From NCBI GenBank assembly GCA_949987705.1, contig OX465282.1:37350039-37414038 (forward strand): a DNA stretch of 64,000 bases, given 5' to 3'. Below are positions 25,201 to 33,997 of this stretch, piece by piece; position 1 is the stretch's first letter, and every line of letters starts with the position of its first letter. The stretch comes from Thereva unica. Lineage: Eukaryota > Arthropoda > Insecta > Diptera > Therevidae. The position numbers and the translations under genes are program-made. Below the pieces are notes generated by a model that did not search any database, was not told where the DNA came from, and saw only the letters and a list, made by a program, of their open reading frames with translations.

Positions 25201-26630
25201 TTAATAACCGTAACGCAGATTTGGTAGATAAATTCTGTTACCGCGGTAGCATTATTATCGCAAATGGCGGGCAGAAAAAGACCTCATTTCGAGAATAAAT
25301 AAAACAAGAAGGGGTTACTCATACCTGTCTCGCATATGGAGATTAACGGAAATCTCAGCTAAAGCCAAATTTCGGCTGTTCAACACCAACATTAAAGAAG
25401 TTTTTTTGTATGATTGAGAACGCAATGTAACCCAATTCATCACAAACCGCTGGCAAAATAGAATTAGAAATGAAGAACTATGGCACTCTGTCGTCCAAGA
25501 AAGGATAACGACGAAATCAGACGAAGAAAATGGAATTGGATTTGCTACACTTTGCAACGCGAGGAGAATCTAGCCGAACAGCCTCTTGACTGAAATTCAC
25601 AAGGAACCAACGAACCCTTCAAGTTGGAACATCTTAAACAAGCCAGAGGAGAACCTTATTAGTAAAGGCCACAAAAACTGGAAGATCGTGAACGGATCTG
25701 AGAGCTGTCGCAAAAAAAGTCCGCTGGAGGACAAGAAAGCTAGGACCACGTTTAAGAAACTAACGCCGTGCATATCTTCAGTTGCTGATACATTAAGTAG
25801 TTGCAGTTTTTAAACTCCATTTTTCTTCAATTTCAACAAAACCAAACCCAGGAATGAGTAACCTATTTTTATTTTTTTTTAAATTATAGTTTTCATAGAG
25901 CTTTCATTCTAATTAATGATTTTTTAATTTAACAAAAAATAATATAAATATTTATTACAGGAGCTGAAATGCAATTTGAAGCTGATGTTATCCAGAAATG
26001 GGAGCTATTCCTCATGCATTTAGCACCTAAGTTAGTAGAATTGAATATAACATTTGTGGGACCGGAGCTGTTCCCACCTGGAATTCCAATGGATTCATTT
26101 ACAAATCATAGGTAGATTCGACATCCAACACTCACTAAATATTAAACATCTGCATAATTATTCTAGAATGTGTAAAAATTGTAAAATTAAAAAGCGAACT
26201 GTAAATTTTCATTTCGAAAATTTATTATATCATGAGTATTGCAACAAGAATTCTTTCGCAGCACCAGATTTGGGTAAGAAGTTGTATAAACATATAAGTG
26301 CAGAGAAAATGTAAAAATTTACCTTTTATTTAAGTTTGTTTTTTTAATCCGGGACTACATAGAGAAACTGGTTTCCAGAATCTAGATACATGGCCTTTGA
26401 CCATAAAGGCAGCGTGTAATTCTAATTGCCCTGTTTTAGTTACTTCATACACTCAGTACGAATCACCATTAGACCTTAAACGTATTCTTCATGAATCAAA
26501 TAGACGTCTCAATATAGTTCTTCCACCTTCTATTAATCCCTTTTCATCTTCCAGGCCTGAGAGAAATTTCATATCTGATGATGTAGCCCCATTAATTTTT
26601 AAAAATTATTTTTGTTTCATAGTTCAATAA
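13253..26630 (+). CDS. MYND-type zinc-finger protein with MSS51-like C-terminal domain, 8 exons, 564 aa
   Basis: Exons: 13253-13720, 13780-13921, 19779-19981, 20258-20456, 20518-20646, 25961-26111, 26167-26273, 26335-26630. All introns are GT-AG, and the exons sum to 1695 nt with no internal stop. Residues 1-150 are Lys/Asn-rich with an acidic 'SDESDEFAEF' patch. C152-C193 matches the MYND spacing, with a His at the sixth ligand. A second Cys/His cluster spans C252-C290. Residues ~330-564 carry the family landmarks 'LNMHIIGAE', 'KWELFLMHL', 'PDL..FFNPGLH', 'SPLDLKRI' and 'RPERNFISDDV'. MYND fingers usually bind proline-rich peptides; relatives with this C-terminal domain include vertebrate MSS51/ZMYND17. 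The biological role here is unknown. Start context is gaaacATG. Introns 2 and 5 hold many transposons. Confidence 0.87.
14000..14990. other. Intron 2 sequence without recognised element
   Basis: AT-rich sequence inside intron 2 of the MYND gene. I see no coding domain or clear inverted repeat. The small open frame at 14115-14315 has no recognisable features. Confidence 0.4.
15187..15674 (-). repeat. tRNA-derived SINE head, antisense, split by a MITE
   Basis: Removing the MITE at 15240-15658 together with one TTA leaves a minus-strand tRNA-like sequence. An A box (TAGCTTAAGG) is followed by an anticodon-arm-like TCTGG...CCAGA and a B box (GGTTCGAATCC at 15190-15200). The general layout is that of a tRNA-derived SINE promoter. 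The acceptor ends do not pair convincingly, so I do not call a functional tRNA. The SINE body probably continues leftward to about 15000. Confidence 0.6.
15240..15658. mobile_element. MITE with TTA duplication inside the SINE A box
   Basis: Inverted ends CTGTTCAATTASAGTGAGAGC and TTA at both flanks (15237-15239, 15659-15661). The 419-bp body is G/C-rich near its ends (CGGCGGCGTGCG) and has no gene. A TTA duplication is the PIF/Harbinger signature. The subterminal CAATTACARTGAGAGC also occurs in the MITE at 46279-46429. Confidence 0.8.
16205..16997. repeat. Dispersed repeat block: satellite-like units ending in (GACA)n
   Basis: It opens with one and a half copies of the ~118-bp unit that forms the array at 32046-32892 ('CAGCCC.TTAGCTCCAGCGG', 'AGGGGATGAATTTCG'). 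Three ~135-bp units follow ('CCCTTACAACCTATT', 'TTTACTAAGTTTGAAGAAA'). It ends with 'ACCAAATTTCATCAAAATCGG', a GACAGACAGACAGACAG microsatellite and 'TTTATAATATTAGTAAGGAT'. That terminal arrangement is common in microsatellite-associated insect repeats. It lies in intron 2 of the MYND gene. Confidence 0.75.
17582..17780 (-). pseudogene. gypsy-type pol remnant: protease active site and RT start
   Basis: The minus strand reads a 'VDSGSE' aspartic-protease active site at about 17763-17780, followed after a frame change by 'EISEMLSQGIIKE..CPYNSP', the conserved beginning of gypsy RT, then a 'VIDI.LN'-like segment. An in-frame stop replaces the residue after 'NSP', and most of the RT is deleted. 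Confidence 0.7.
17821..18472. mobile_element. Tc1/mariner-like MITE with TA duplication
   Basis: The ends share GTCTAAGCTCYCATGACAAA and pair over about 80 bp, down to 'GAGAGTGGCTGAAAAA'-type sequence. They are flanked by TA on both sides (17819-17820, 18473-18474). An interior motif 'AAAATTGTCAGCCAGACAA' occurs twice. No transposase is seen. It is inserted between the gag and protease pieces of the gypsy remnant. Confidence 0.8.
18473..19090 (-). pseudogene. Asn/Ser-rich gag-like remnant
   Basis: Two overlapping minus-strand frames (19053-18742, 18857-18576) encode a hydrophilic segment ('VYNKFAELKVFDNERAI') and an Asn/Ser-rich tail ('NYYNNNNFGNNY'), then 'RDAKPMEVEHI', which resembles the gag-pol junction of gypsy elements. 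There is no zinc knuckle. The assignment relies mainly on position next to the protease/RT remnant. Confidence 0.45.
19096..19778. other. Intron 2 end, no recognised element
   Basis: AT-rich sequence between the gypsy remnant and exon 3 of the MYND gene. It may include the lost 5' end of the retroelement. No LTR or ORF can be supported. Confidence 0.4.
20003..20218. mobile_element. Small MITE occupying most of intron 3
   Basis: Imperfect inverted ends GGGGT(T)GGCRGCA...TTAAATTTGTT and a second pairing block CGAATTGCAACAA / TTGTTRCAAAA. It fills 216 of the 276 bp of intron 3 of the MYND gene, leaving the splice donor and acceptor untouched. No target duplication is readable. Confidence 0.55.
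20716..20808 (+). other. Short open segment in intron 5, possible alternative terminal exon
   Basis: A TATAG acceptor-like site at 20713 is followed by about 30 codons ('KVGRQFFAGVKELRKDQ' at the start) and a TAA at 20806-20808. The frame fits the phase left by exon 5, which would give a truncated isoform. Unsupported except by splice-site fit. Confidence 0.25.
21250..22917. mobile_element. Repeat block bounded by imperfect inverted ends
   Basis: The sequence 'TTATTGCTGGAATCGCTTCG' followed by 'TTTTAGGGT.TAGTTGAACACCCTAAG' occurs at about 21304-21352 and in inverted form at 22828-22878. Outside it lies weaker inverted similarity starting TAGGC.TAGT. The interior consists mainly of the direct repeats listed separately. 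No transposase is seen. Ends and superfamily are uncertain. Confidence 0.55.
21780..22690. repeat. Three degenerate ~330-bp direct repeats related to the 9.3-kb satellite
   Basis: Each unit has 'GTTGGCCGCCATTTTGAATTT', 'TTACAAAATRGTCAGAT', 'ATGTGCRAAATTTGRAGT', 'ACCGTGCTCTATATAT' and 'AAACGAT.CTTAAGGAGTAA'. A 'TTGTATTCTACTTGTCATRCC' segment at about 22190 matches the satellite at 9255-10470. The copies are incomplete and diverged. Confidence 0.65.
24278..24594. mobile_element. MITE with GCTGCGTTCCTTTTCT ends
   Basis: Inverted ends GCTGCGTTCCTTTTCT plus a looser 'ACTATTT' extension. The 317-bp body is AT-rich with CGAGT motifs, and there is no ORF. The target duplication is not clear. It ends eight bases before the next MITE begins. 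Confidence 0.7.
24603..25059. mobile_element. MITE with RGYGTGTTTCATTTTC ends and 5-bp TATTG duplication
   Basis: The inverted ends continue through TGGTGTACMTACACCRGTGTA, itself internally palindromic. They are flanked by TATTG at 24598-24602 and 25060-25064. The 457-bp interior has no coding capacity. A 5-bp duplication would fit several superfamilies, and the ends do not start with CAC as in Transib. Confidence 0.75.
26625..26630 (+). terminator. Polyadenylation signal overlapping the MYND gene stop codon
   Basis: AATAAA at 26625-26630 contains the TAA stop (26628-26630). No other AATAAA close downstream is needed to explain an mRNA end, which implies an extremely short 3' UTR if this signal is used. 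Confidence 0.55.
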
Positions 26631-26941
26631 AAGACTAAAAAAACTGTTACTTTTATTTATATTATTATCATGCTAAAACTGTGGGAGGACCAGCGGTTTG
26701 GTGTAAGCAATTAAAAGTAACTTAAGCATAAACAATGCCATAGCAATTTAATACACTCTACTGTGTGTGACGATCCTACCAAAAAAAATTTTTGTTATAG
26801 CAGTTGTCGCAGCCAGGGGAATAGCATTTAGCCTAACAGTATAGTACTGGATTTGCGCTATACCGTACTGATGGAAGTGCGATCATAATCACCTAGCGGT
26901 GGCCACTGGTAACTATCCTATGAGAGAGGATAAGTTAATGC

Positions 26942-27054
26942 GGCCTATTCTGAGCCCTGCTGGAATCGATTCCGCTGGGATTTTCTTACAATCGCATTGA
27001 ACCAATGTATGAAACTTCCAGCGGGATCAATTCCAGCCGAGTTCAGAATAGGCC
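26942..27054. repeat. 113-bp hairpin MITE with GGCCTATTCTGA ends
   Basis: The arms pair over about 45 bp (GGCCTATTCTGA then GCTGGAATYGATYCCGCTGG), leaving a short loop. It lies about 310 bp downstream of the MYND stop. No target duplication is readable. Ends beginning GGCC link it to the other GGCC-type MITEs of this window. Confidence 0.65.
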
Positions 27055-27186
27055 TGATTATAATCGGGCTAGTCATTTCCAAAAAAACACTAATGACAAT
27101 GGACAAAAAATGCGACATCATTGAGGTTCTTCATTTGCAATCGTGCATGCAGCCGGCGTTCATCGTTTTAATAGACGTTGTCACGT

Positions 27187-27414
27187 CAAAAATAACAAAA
27201 TTAAAAAATGTGTCTATTTTAGTATTATTATGCACTTATAAAGAAATATTATTATTTATATTATTAAACTAATGTTGAAAACCCATTCCCATTAATTTTA
27301 GAGGTTTACAACAAAAATTCGCAGCCCTAAAACATAAATCAGTGTAACTATCGCCATCTAACAAACTAACCTGAAAGATGTTTGTCCATATCTACTTACT
27401 CTATAATCAATGTT
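27187..27414. repeat. Solitary copy of the long terminal arm of the 28183-31666 element
   Basis: About 230 bp run parallel to 31449-31666 with only scattered differences ('AAACTAATGTTG', 'CCCATTCCCATTAATTTTAG', 'TAACTATCGCCATCTAACAA', 'CTCTATAATCAATG'). It ends at the same terminal base. It is either a deleted copy or a product of recombination between arms. Confidence 0.75.
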
Positions 27415-27496
27415 GCATACTTTGCTTTCGGGGGTTGGCATGTTGCATACTTTCGGGGGTCGGAAAGACGTAATTTAAAAATAAAAACAACAGGAA

Positions 27497-28165
27497 CCCA
27501 GTAGGAATTCTAGGAAGGCCTTACCGATGGAGCACTGAAATAAGTACTCATCTGGTAAGGGGTACCCCTTATTTTCTTGGTGAGAGATGAGGCCTTACAA
27601 ACCCCATTACAGGAGAAGGCAGATGGTAAGGTGTAGCCCAGAATTATACCCAAACAAGTGAGAATCTGCCCGATGACTCAAGGGAGCTTTCCTGGAGCTT
27701 TCATAAATTTTATAGAAAGAAAGAAAACGGGCAATTATATTCGTCGACATAAAATGCGACGTTAGCATACTCAATAGCGTGGCTCTCATTCGATACGGAG
27801 GACAAGCAGCTTTGGAGAAGTGGAGAATTGAGTTGGGGGACTGCTTAGGTAAAGCCACTCTCGGGCTTGGAAAAAAAAGGCATTTGTAAAAGATGAAAAA
27901 AAAAATAAAAGCATTTCGACACCGGATCACATATCCACAGGCGCCCATGAATATCTCTTTTCGCAATGTTCCATTTGCTGCCTTACTATACCCCTTACAG
28001 ATGAGCAGTTCTATAAGTACTCTAAGGTAAGTACCATAGTAAGGCCTTACCCCCTATGACATCGTGTGTAAAAGTAAGCACTTCTGTAAAAGGGAGTGGT
28101 AAGGCCTACCCCTTACCAGTAAGTGCTGATTTCAGTACTTCTGTAAGCTTACCGGTCCTACTGGG
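27497..28165. mobile_element. MITE with CCCAGTAGGA ends
   Basis: Inverted ends CCCAGTAGGA...GGTAAG with further inverted blocks 'GTACTGAAAT' and 'TGGTAAGGGGTA'. Many GTAAGG/CCTTAC motifs repeat in both subterminal regions, as expected for transposase-binding sites. The frame at 27607-27966 on the minus strand has no recognisable domain. No clean target duplication. Confidence 0.65.
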
Positions 28166-29290
28166 AAAGTGATGAGAGCAAACATTGATTATATACTAAG
28201 TAGATATGGACAAACGCGAGTCAAATTAACTTCAGGTTACGGCACCACGAGCTGGGGGCGCTAATATCGCAGGGTTTTATGCTCCGCTGTATATGGTTAG
28301 TTTCCGAAATAAACTTTTTCTTATTTATGTGAAAGCCCTTTGCGCATTTGAAAACAAAATCAGAAGCTGCGGCTTTGGGTTTAGTGGCTGCGAATCTAAA
28401 AATAGATTCCTATGCGCTTTTTGTTATTGTTTTGTTCGGCAAGGGCAAAGAGGATGAAAAAATGATGGATTTCGTGGCCGATGAGTGAAATTTGACAATA
28501 AGGGATTTTGACAATAAGAATGAATCAGCGAGATAACTTTAGTAGGAAATTTGGCATCAAGCGTTTTTTATTATGTTGAGAAAACTGAAAAGGTTTTTAG
28601 GGATTATTTCATTTTTGAAATAATGATGACAAATTTTTAGATTTTTTTCTCAGGTATTTTAGTTCGTAGAAATTTGAAATTTTTACGGATAATTATACTA
28701 CTATTGAGATATTTAAAATAATTTTTATTTTTGATTTTTTTATGTTGCATGGTCAAGTCTTCGTCCCTTTGTACCGTTAGCACGTTATGTCCTTCAAGTC
28801 AAGATGCAATGTCTACTATTAAGTTTAGATTAGTCTGGATGATGCGTGAGTAGATGTCAATGAACCGTACGTTTGATCTGTGAGGTGTTATATGGGCTCA
28901 ACAACACCGACTGTGTGTTCTAGTTATTAACGAAGGGGAGGTATGTAGTGGACCGGGGATGTCCCGAGTTGGCTAATCTTGACAAAAAGGTGCGTGTAGG
29001 TGAAAGTGGCACCACTTAGTGAGGATTGCTACATTTATACTGTGGCTTGAAGGGTATATAGAGGAGCAAAAGGGTACTATCGCCAATGCATCTTCTTCGT
29101 TTTGCACCTTATTCTGCCTAGCCAAGCTTGTTTTTGGAGCGCCCGCCCAGATGTACGAGTTATATTCAAGGCGGAATGTAGGACTTGCAGATTGCAGCCA
29201 GGGTAGCTGGCTGAAGGAGGGATTTGCATCTCTTGAGAAATCTCAAGCATTGATTAGCTTGTTTGGCGATTTGGAATGTGATTACTCCAC

Positions 29291-29483
29291 CACATATCTG
29301 GGGCCTTATTCTCTATGACAATATTGTCATATTTTTAACGAAACTGGCCGAATCCGTAATCTTTTATTACAATATTGGCATTTATTTTACATAAAAATTT
29401 AATAATATTGCCAAATGTTTACTGTTTTGTTTTTGAATCGGATTTAACAATATTGTAATAGAGAATAGGGTCCGAGATATGTG
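29291..29483. mobile_element. 193-bp MITE with CACATATCTSGGRCC ends
   Basis: Inverted ends CACATATCTSGGRCCYTATT continue through CTCTATKACAATATTGT. The interior is AT-rich with further ACAATATTG motifs. Inserted in antisense LINE sequence. Confidence 0.65.
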
Positions 29484-29506
29484 AGGCAGTAGATAAAATA
29501 CTTCTA

Positions 29507-29629
29507 AAGGGCCCAATGTTCGAACCATCAGGCCACGCCTCGCCAAAACAGCAACAATCTGTATGCACTCGAAATTTTAGCTGTTTTGGCGTGGCGTGGT
29601 CGAATGAAGCGCTCATGTATTTGGCCCTT
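29507..29629. mobile_element. 123-bp hairpin MITE with AAGGGCC ends
   Basis: The arms contain AAGGGCC, 'TTCGA.CCA', 'GGCCACGCC' and 'GCCAAAACAGCTAAAATTTC'-like pairing, leaving a loop of about 30 bases. It lies 23 bp from the neighbouring MITE. Confidence 0.55.
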
Positions 29630-30060
29630 AAAGGTACCAATCCACCAAGGCATTTGCTCGCAAGCTTTTGACGTGATAATGAAGTTAAAAGATCATGTTT
29701 CAGATATGCATAACTTCGATATGCATTTTCTTGGTGACGTTATTTTGCCCGTGAGGAAATGTTCGTTTGCCTTGGTGGGTTCTTTTTGCCCACTGAGATA
29801 AAGGGAAGGATCGTACAAGTTTTCATAGAGATAAGGAGTAACGCAGAGTGTCATCGACAAAACTTATGACGTGGGTTGGAGGGGATTGAGAGCAGATCAT
29901 TAATGAATATTAGAAAGAGATCTGGTGAGAGAATCGACCCAGGGGAACGCCCGCCGAGATTCAACGCCATTCAGTTCTATCTTAATTGAACGGCCAGAAA
30001 CAAAGCTCTCAAACCACGAGATGTAAGTTAAGTTAGTCAGGTACAGTTTTACAGAAGGCG

Positions 30061-31179
30061 TCCAAAGTTTCAAGTTTCTGCAAATATGTATGTAGTTTTA
30101 AAGAGAGGCTTTCTCTCCACTCAATCAACTCAGTAATTTGCAACATTTTTAGAAAATCACCACCATTAAACAATTTTTAACCTTTGAACCCAAAAAATAT
30201 TAAAAATGAATGAAAATATTGTAGATATGTATTATAGAACTAGAGAGATTATATGGTTTAGGTGTTTACTAATGGGTCAACACGAAAGAGGCTTTTGTCC
30301 GTCTTACTTTGATGTTTGAAAAGGCCTGTTCGCATAATGTCGACGGAATGTTTATGCGCACATTTCCAGCGGCGGTGATATTGAATATCATGAATATCTT
30401 TCAATTTTCTACTAATTTATACATACTAGAGTTTTCTATCCTTGATTTTTCTTCGTCTGTGCTTTCTAGGTCTGGTCGTCCCAAGCATGCTTATTGCTAC
30501 ACAATATGTCTACATCTAGAACTCTCTTTGCAACCTGAACATCAAGAACTCCAACTTGTTTGCAATATATTTGTCATCACAAAACAAGTGGTTTTGTAGC
30601 CCCTCACCAGGTCACTAATTATGGGTTTTTACGGCAGGCTTCCAGTTGAATAATGTATCCAGACTGGTTTGTTTTTAATAATTAAAAGATTATTCAGGGT
30701 TGAAATCCACTTTTTTACAAGTAATTTTTTTTTAAAATAGCCGTTTAATAACTACATAGTTATTTTAGCAATGACTTTGACTCTGTATTGTGCTTCCCAA
30801 CCACTCCCTCACCCTAATCTCAACCATTTTCTCGGAGTATGGCGCGACCTTTTTGCTGTTCGCCCAGTGCGGAGGAGTGAGGGGCGGGTCTGATTAAAAA
30901 CAATTACCCTTAATACATTTCAAAAAAACTTTCAAAATTAGAGCTGTTCTTCGTTGATTGATTCGAATACCTACTCTTTAGAAACATTAAGTAGGGTTTT
31001 CAATTCTGAGTTTCTTATTGTTTTCTATTATTGAAAGCTATATGTATTTTGTTTTCTATATTCTATTGTAAGCTATTTATATTTTGAGAAAGTTTACCCA
31101 AACTAAATGACTTAAATTTTCTTGATAAGCAATAATAAAATCAATACACAAAAACTAAAATTTTTGTTAAAAAAAACCC
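30061..31179. other. Interior of the long-armed element, no recognised gene
   Basis: AT-rich sequence. The 96-codon frame at 30309-30599 shows no motif that I recognise and begins and ends inside low-complexity DNA. No further repeats are seen. Confidence 0.4.
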
Positions 31180-31673
31180 ATTTTATTTTTCTCACAATAA
31201 AAAAAACACGATGCAAAATTTCCTAGTAAATCTCTCTTCATTCATCAATTCATTGATAAATTTCAGCCACCGACCAAGAAATCATCGTAGTTTTAGCCCA
31301 CCCACCCCCTTCCAAATCAAAACAAAAGGAATGCCCGCACAGGAATCTATTTTTAGATCCGAAACTTTTGGTTTTTCTTCCAACAAGCGTCAAGGGCTTT
31401 GAAATGCTTTTTTAAATTCAGGCGCAAACCCGCTTTTTTATATTTTACTAAAAAATAACAAAATTAAAAAAATTGTCTATTTTATGATCATTATGCACTA
31501 ATAAAAAATTAATATTATTAAACTAATGTTGTAAACCCATTCCCATTAATTTTAGAGGTTTACAACAGAAATTCGCAGCCCTAAAACTTAATTCAGTGTA
31601 ACTATCGCCATCTAACAAGACAACCTGAAAGATGTTTGTCCATATCTACTTACTCTATAATCAATGGAGCAAA

Positions 31674-32045
31674 TTTATAACAAACTAGCGTAAAATCCGC
31701 GTGCCTTGCAACGCCTTTGAATAAAAACTGTTTATTATGTGCAATGATCTTGCCTTTAAAAAAAAAGCAAACAAAAAAGTCAGCTGTTATTATCCCTAAA
31801 AAGGGTTTATTATAGTGCATTTTTTTAATAAATATGGTAAACAAATTGCTGCGTATATTACCTCTGCTCAACAAATCTGCAAGTTTTGAAGCAGAGATTG
31901 GCATGTATATGTCGTCAAGAGAAGTGACTTTTTAGGGTTTGACGAACGTTCGTTAAGTTTTTTCGCCTATTTACGTGGGTGCAAGAAATTATGAACCAAT
32001 CACAAATGAATATTAAATAAAGTGAATTTCGAGTCATTCATTTCT
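31674..32045. other. Unassigned spacer
   Basis: Lies between the 7-bp duplication of the long-armed element and the ~118-bp satellite. The minus-strand frame at 31650-31904 is cysteine/phenylalanine-rich with no recognised domain. Confidence 0.35.
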
Positions 32046-32892
32046 TCGTGATTATAGGGCTGCACTGTCAAAATTTCAGCCCTTCAGCTTCAGAGTTTTG
32101 GGTTAACCCCATTTCATCCCCTTAGGGGATGAATTTCGAGTAATCGCCTCTTAGTGGATGTACACGTCATTACAGGGATGCTGTACTGTCCAAATTTCAG
32201 CCCTATAGCTCCAGTAGTTTTGTAACCCCATTTCACCCCTTTAGGGGATGAATTTCGAAAAATTACTTCTTAGTGAATGTCCACTATCTTGATGCACTGT
32301 CAAAATTTCAGCCGTTTAGCTCCAGCGGTTTGGGTTAACCCCATTTAACCCCCTTAGGGGATAAATTTCAAAAAATCGCTCCTAAGTGGATGTCCACGTT
32401 ATTATAGTGATGCACAGTCAAAATTAAAGCCCTTCAGCTTCAGCGGGGTGGGTTAACCCCATTTAACCCCCGTAGGGAATGAATTGAACAAAATCGCTTT
32501 ATAGTGGATGTCCACGTCATTATAGGGATGCACTGTCAAAATTTCAGCCCTATAACTTGAGCGGTTTGATAAACCGCATTTCAACCCCTTAGGGGATGAA
32601 TTTCGAAAAATCACTTTTTAGTGGATGTCTACGTCATTATAGGGATGCACTGTCAAAATTTAAGCCCTGCAGTTCCAGCGGTTTTGAATTGACCCCATTT
32701 CATCCCCTTAGGGTATGAATTTCGAAAAAACGCTTTTTAGTGGATGTCCACGCTATTATAGGGACACACTGTCAAAATTTCGCCCCTATAGCTCCAGCGG
32801 TTTTGGGTTGACCCCATTTCACCCCCTTTGGGGATGAATTTCGAAAAATCGCTTTTTAGTGGATGTCCACATCATTATAGCGATGCACTGTC
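32046..32892. repeat. Tandem array, about seven to eight ~118-bp units
   Basis: The unit contains 'TGCACTGTCAAAATTTCAGC', 'CCTATAGCTCCAGCGG', 'GGGTTAACCCCATTTCACC', 'TTAGGGGATGAATTTCG', 'AAAAATCGCTTTTTAGTGG' and 'ATGTCCACGTCATTATAGGG'. The 'CACTGTCAAAATTT' landmark repeats at roughly 118-bp steps. A fragment of the same unit is found at 16205-16390. Confidence 0.9.
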
Positions 32893-32910
32893 AAAATTTC
32901 AGCCCGAAAA

Positions 32911-33414
32911 AGAAGAAAACACCTGAAGTTCCTTGGAGCCGAAATTGCGGAGGAGGCACAGTGATGGTTTGGGCCGCTTTTTCTGCTCGCACAAAGAGTC
33001 CAATTTGTTTGATAAGTAGCCGAATGTGTGCTGCACAAATTTCACTTTTGGACGATGTTTTGGTGTCATTTGGAGAGGAAGCGCTTGGCGATAATTGGAC
33101 CTTTCAATAGGATAGTGCACCTATCCATAAAGAAAGAGCTACTATGAAGTGGTTTGAGGAGCAATCCCTATCCCTTTTTGGATTGGCTGGCACACTCTAC
33201 GGCTTTAAATCTGGTAGAAGATTTATGGAGAATTGTAGTCAGAAAGGTGTATGCTCATGGAAGGCGGTTTGAAAATTTAGAATCGCTCAAAATAAGCATT
33301 TAACATGCTTGGAATTCAATTCCGGAGGAAATGCTGCACACATTAGTGGCGAGTATGAGAAAAAGAATTTTTCCAGTCATAAGAACAATGGAGGATCGAT
33401 TAAATATTAAATAA
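32911..33414 (+). pseudogene. Tc1/mariner (Tc3-like) transposase, C-terminal half
   Basis: Reads 'GGGTVMVWAAFS' and then 'LGDNWTFQ*DSAPIHKE', where a TAG replaces the Gln of the usual 'QQDNAPxH' catalytic block. After a frameshift it reads 'WLAHSTALNLVEDLW' in place of 'WPxxSPDLNPIENLW'. The end, 'AWNSIPEEMLHTLVASM', is well kept and stops at 33412-33414. The second catalytic Asp survives; the third-residue region is altered. It directly follows the ~118-bp satellite, so the N-terminal half was lost at that junction. Confidence 0.85.
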
Positions 33415-33997
33415 AGTTCATTTACAGCAATAAGAACCCTTTTTTCTTTATATTTTTTACTGAACTTAAATCAATTTCGCACTAAAAATGCTTCAAATTG
33501 AAAAGCTTTTACTTCCGGTATACATTTCACCGTTATTAAGGCGGGGTTTACATCTGGAATTTATTCGCGAATTTTTCGTACACTTTCTATCGAGCAAGAA
33601 GTTCTGATAGCTAATGTAAACTATTTTGAAACAAGAGATGAATTTTATTCGCGCAATTTTTATCGAATAAATTCCGGTAATAAATGTAGGAAGTTCACTA
33701 TATTTTTTCAAAAATTCAGTGAACTTAATTCTGCAAAACTAGTGGCAATGTAAACCCTCTTGCTATATATTCACTATCCGAAAAGTTCATAGAAGTTCAC
33801 GGAAGAAAATGAGAGTGAATAAATTCATGAAACAGCCAAATTGCTTTGGTGTTTGCAGAATTTTATGTTTGTATTGTAGAAATTGGAAGAAATTCACAAG
33901 TAGAACTGATTTCTACTTTTGAATATATTCACTTACGAATTTTCTGTATTACCCATTTTTTCCGCGATTAATAAGATTTGTAATCATAATGGGTAAC

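Larger units (their letters stand above)
23310..25760 (+). pseudogene. Degenerate RTE-type LINE (EN-RT), interrupted by two MITEs
   Basis: Three coding relics occur in order. An endonuclease C-terminus with 'DQIDHV' and 'GAGIGRELHLVVA' lies near 23330-23460. An RT N-terminal part with 'IHALAKGKSAGKN', 'PPELLKAD' and 'QQAGFRKDR' lies near 23670-23975. A C-terminal part with 'GLRLNPNKTNEMRII', 'DKFCYRGSII' and 'RRRKWNWI' lies near 25095-25560. All are riddled with stops and frameshifts. The MITEs at 24278-24594 and 24603-25059 separate the last two. It lies in intron 5 of the MYND gene and differs in sequence from the LINE at 40178. Confidence 0.75.
28752..30060 (-). pseudogene. Antisense LINE reverse transcriptase fragments
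   Basis: Near 29885-29950 the minus strand reads 'GGRSPGSILSPDLFLIFIND', the RT 'PQGSxLSP.LF...IND' motif. The segments near 28752-29290 resemble the fragment at 43520-43870 and look like the ORF2 C-terminal region of the same Jockey/CR1-type LINE. All frames are broken. Two MITEs (29291-29483, 29507-29629) interrupt it. Confidence 0.6.
28183..31666. mobile_element. 3.5-kb element with ~480-bp inverted arms and 7-bp duplication
   Basis: The ends are CATTGATTATA/TATAATCAATG. The arms pair (with gaps) over about 28183-28640 and 31180-31666, including 'TCTAAAAATAGATTCCT' in both. GAGCAAA flanks the element at 28176-28182 and 31667-31673. The interior (28752-30060) is antisense LINE debris with nested MITEs, then unrecognised AT-rich DNA. 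No transposase is present. Long arms with a 7-bp duplication do not identify a superfamily; P-like, MULE and foldback elements are candidates. Confidence 0.7.

Noticed and set aside
30309..30599. 96-codon frame as a gene of the long-armed element
   Set aside because: No recognised motif, no homologous frame in the solitary arm copy region, AT-rich codon use like the background.
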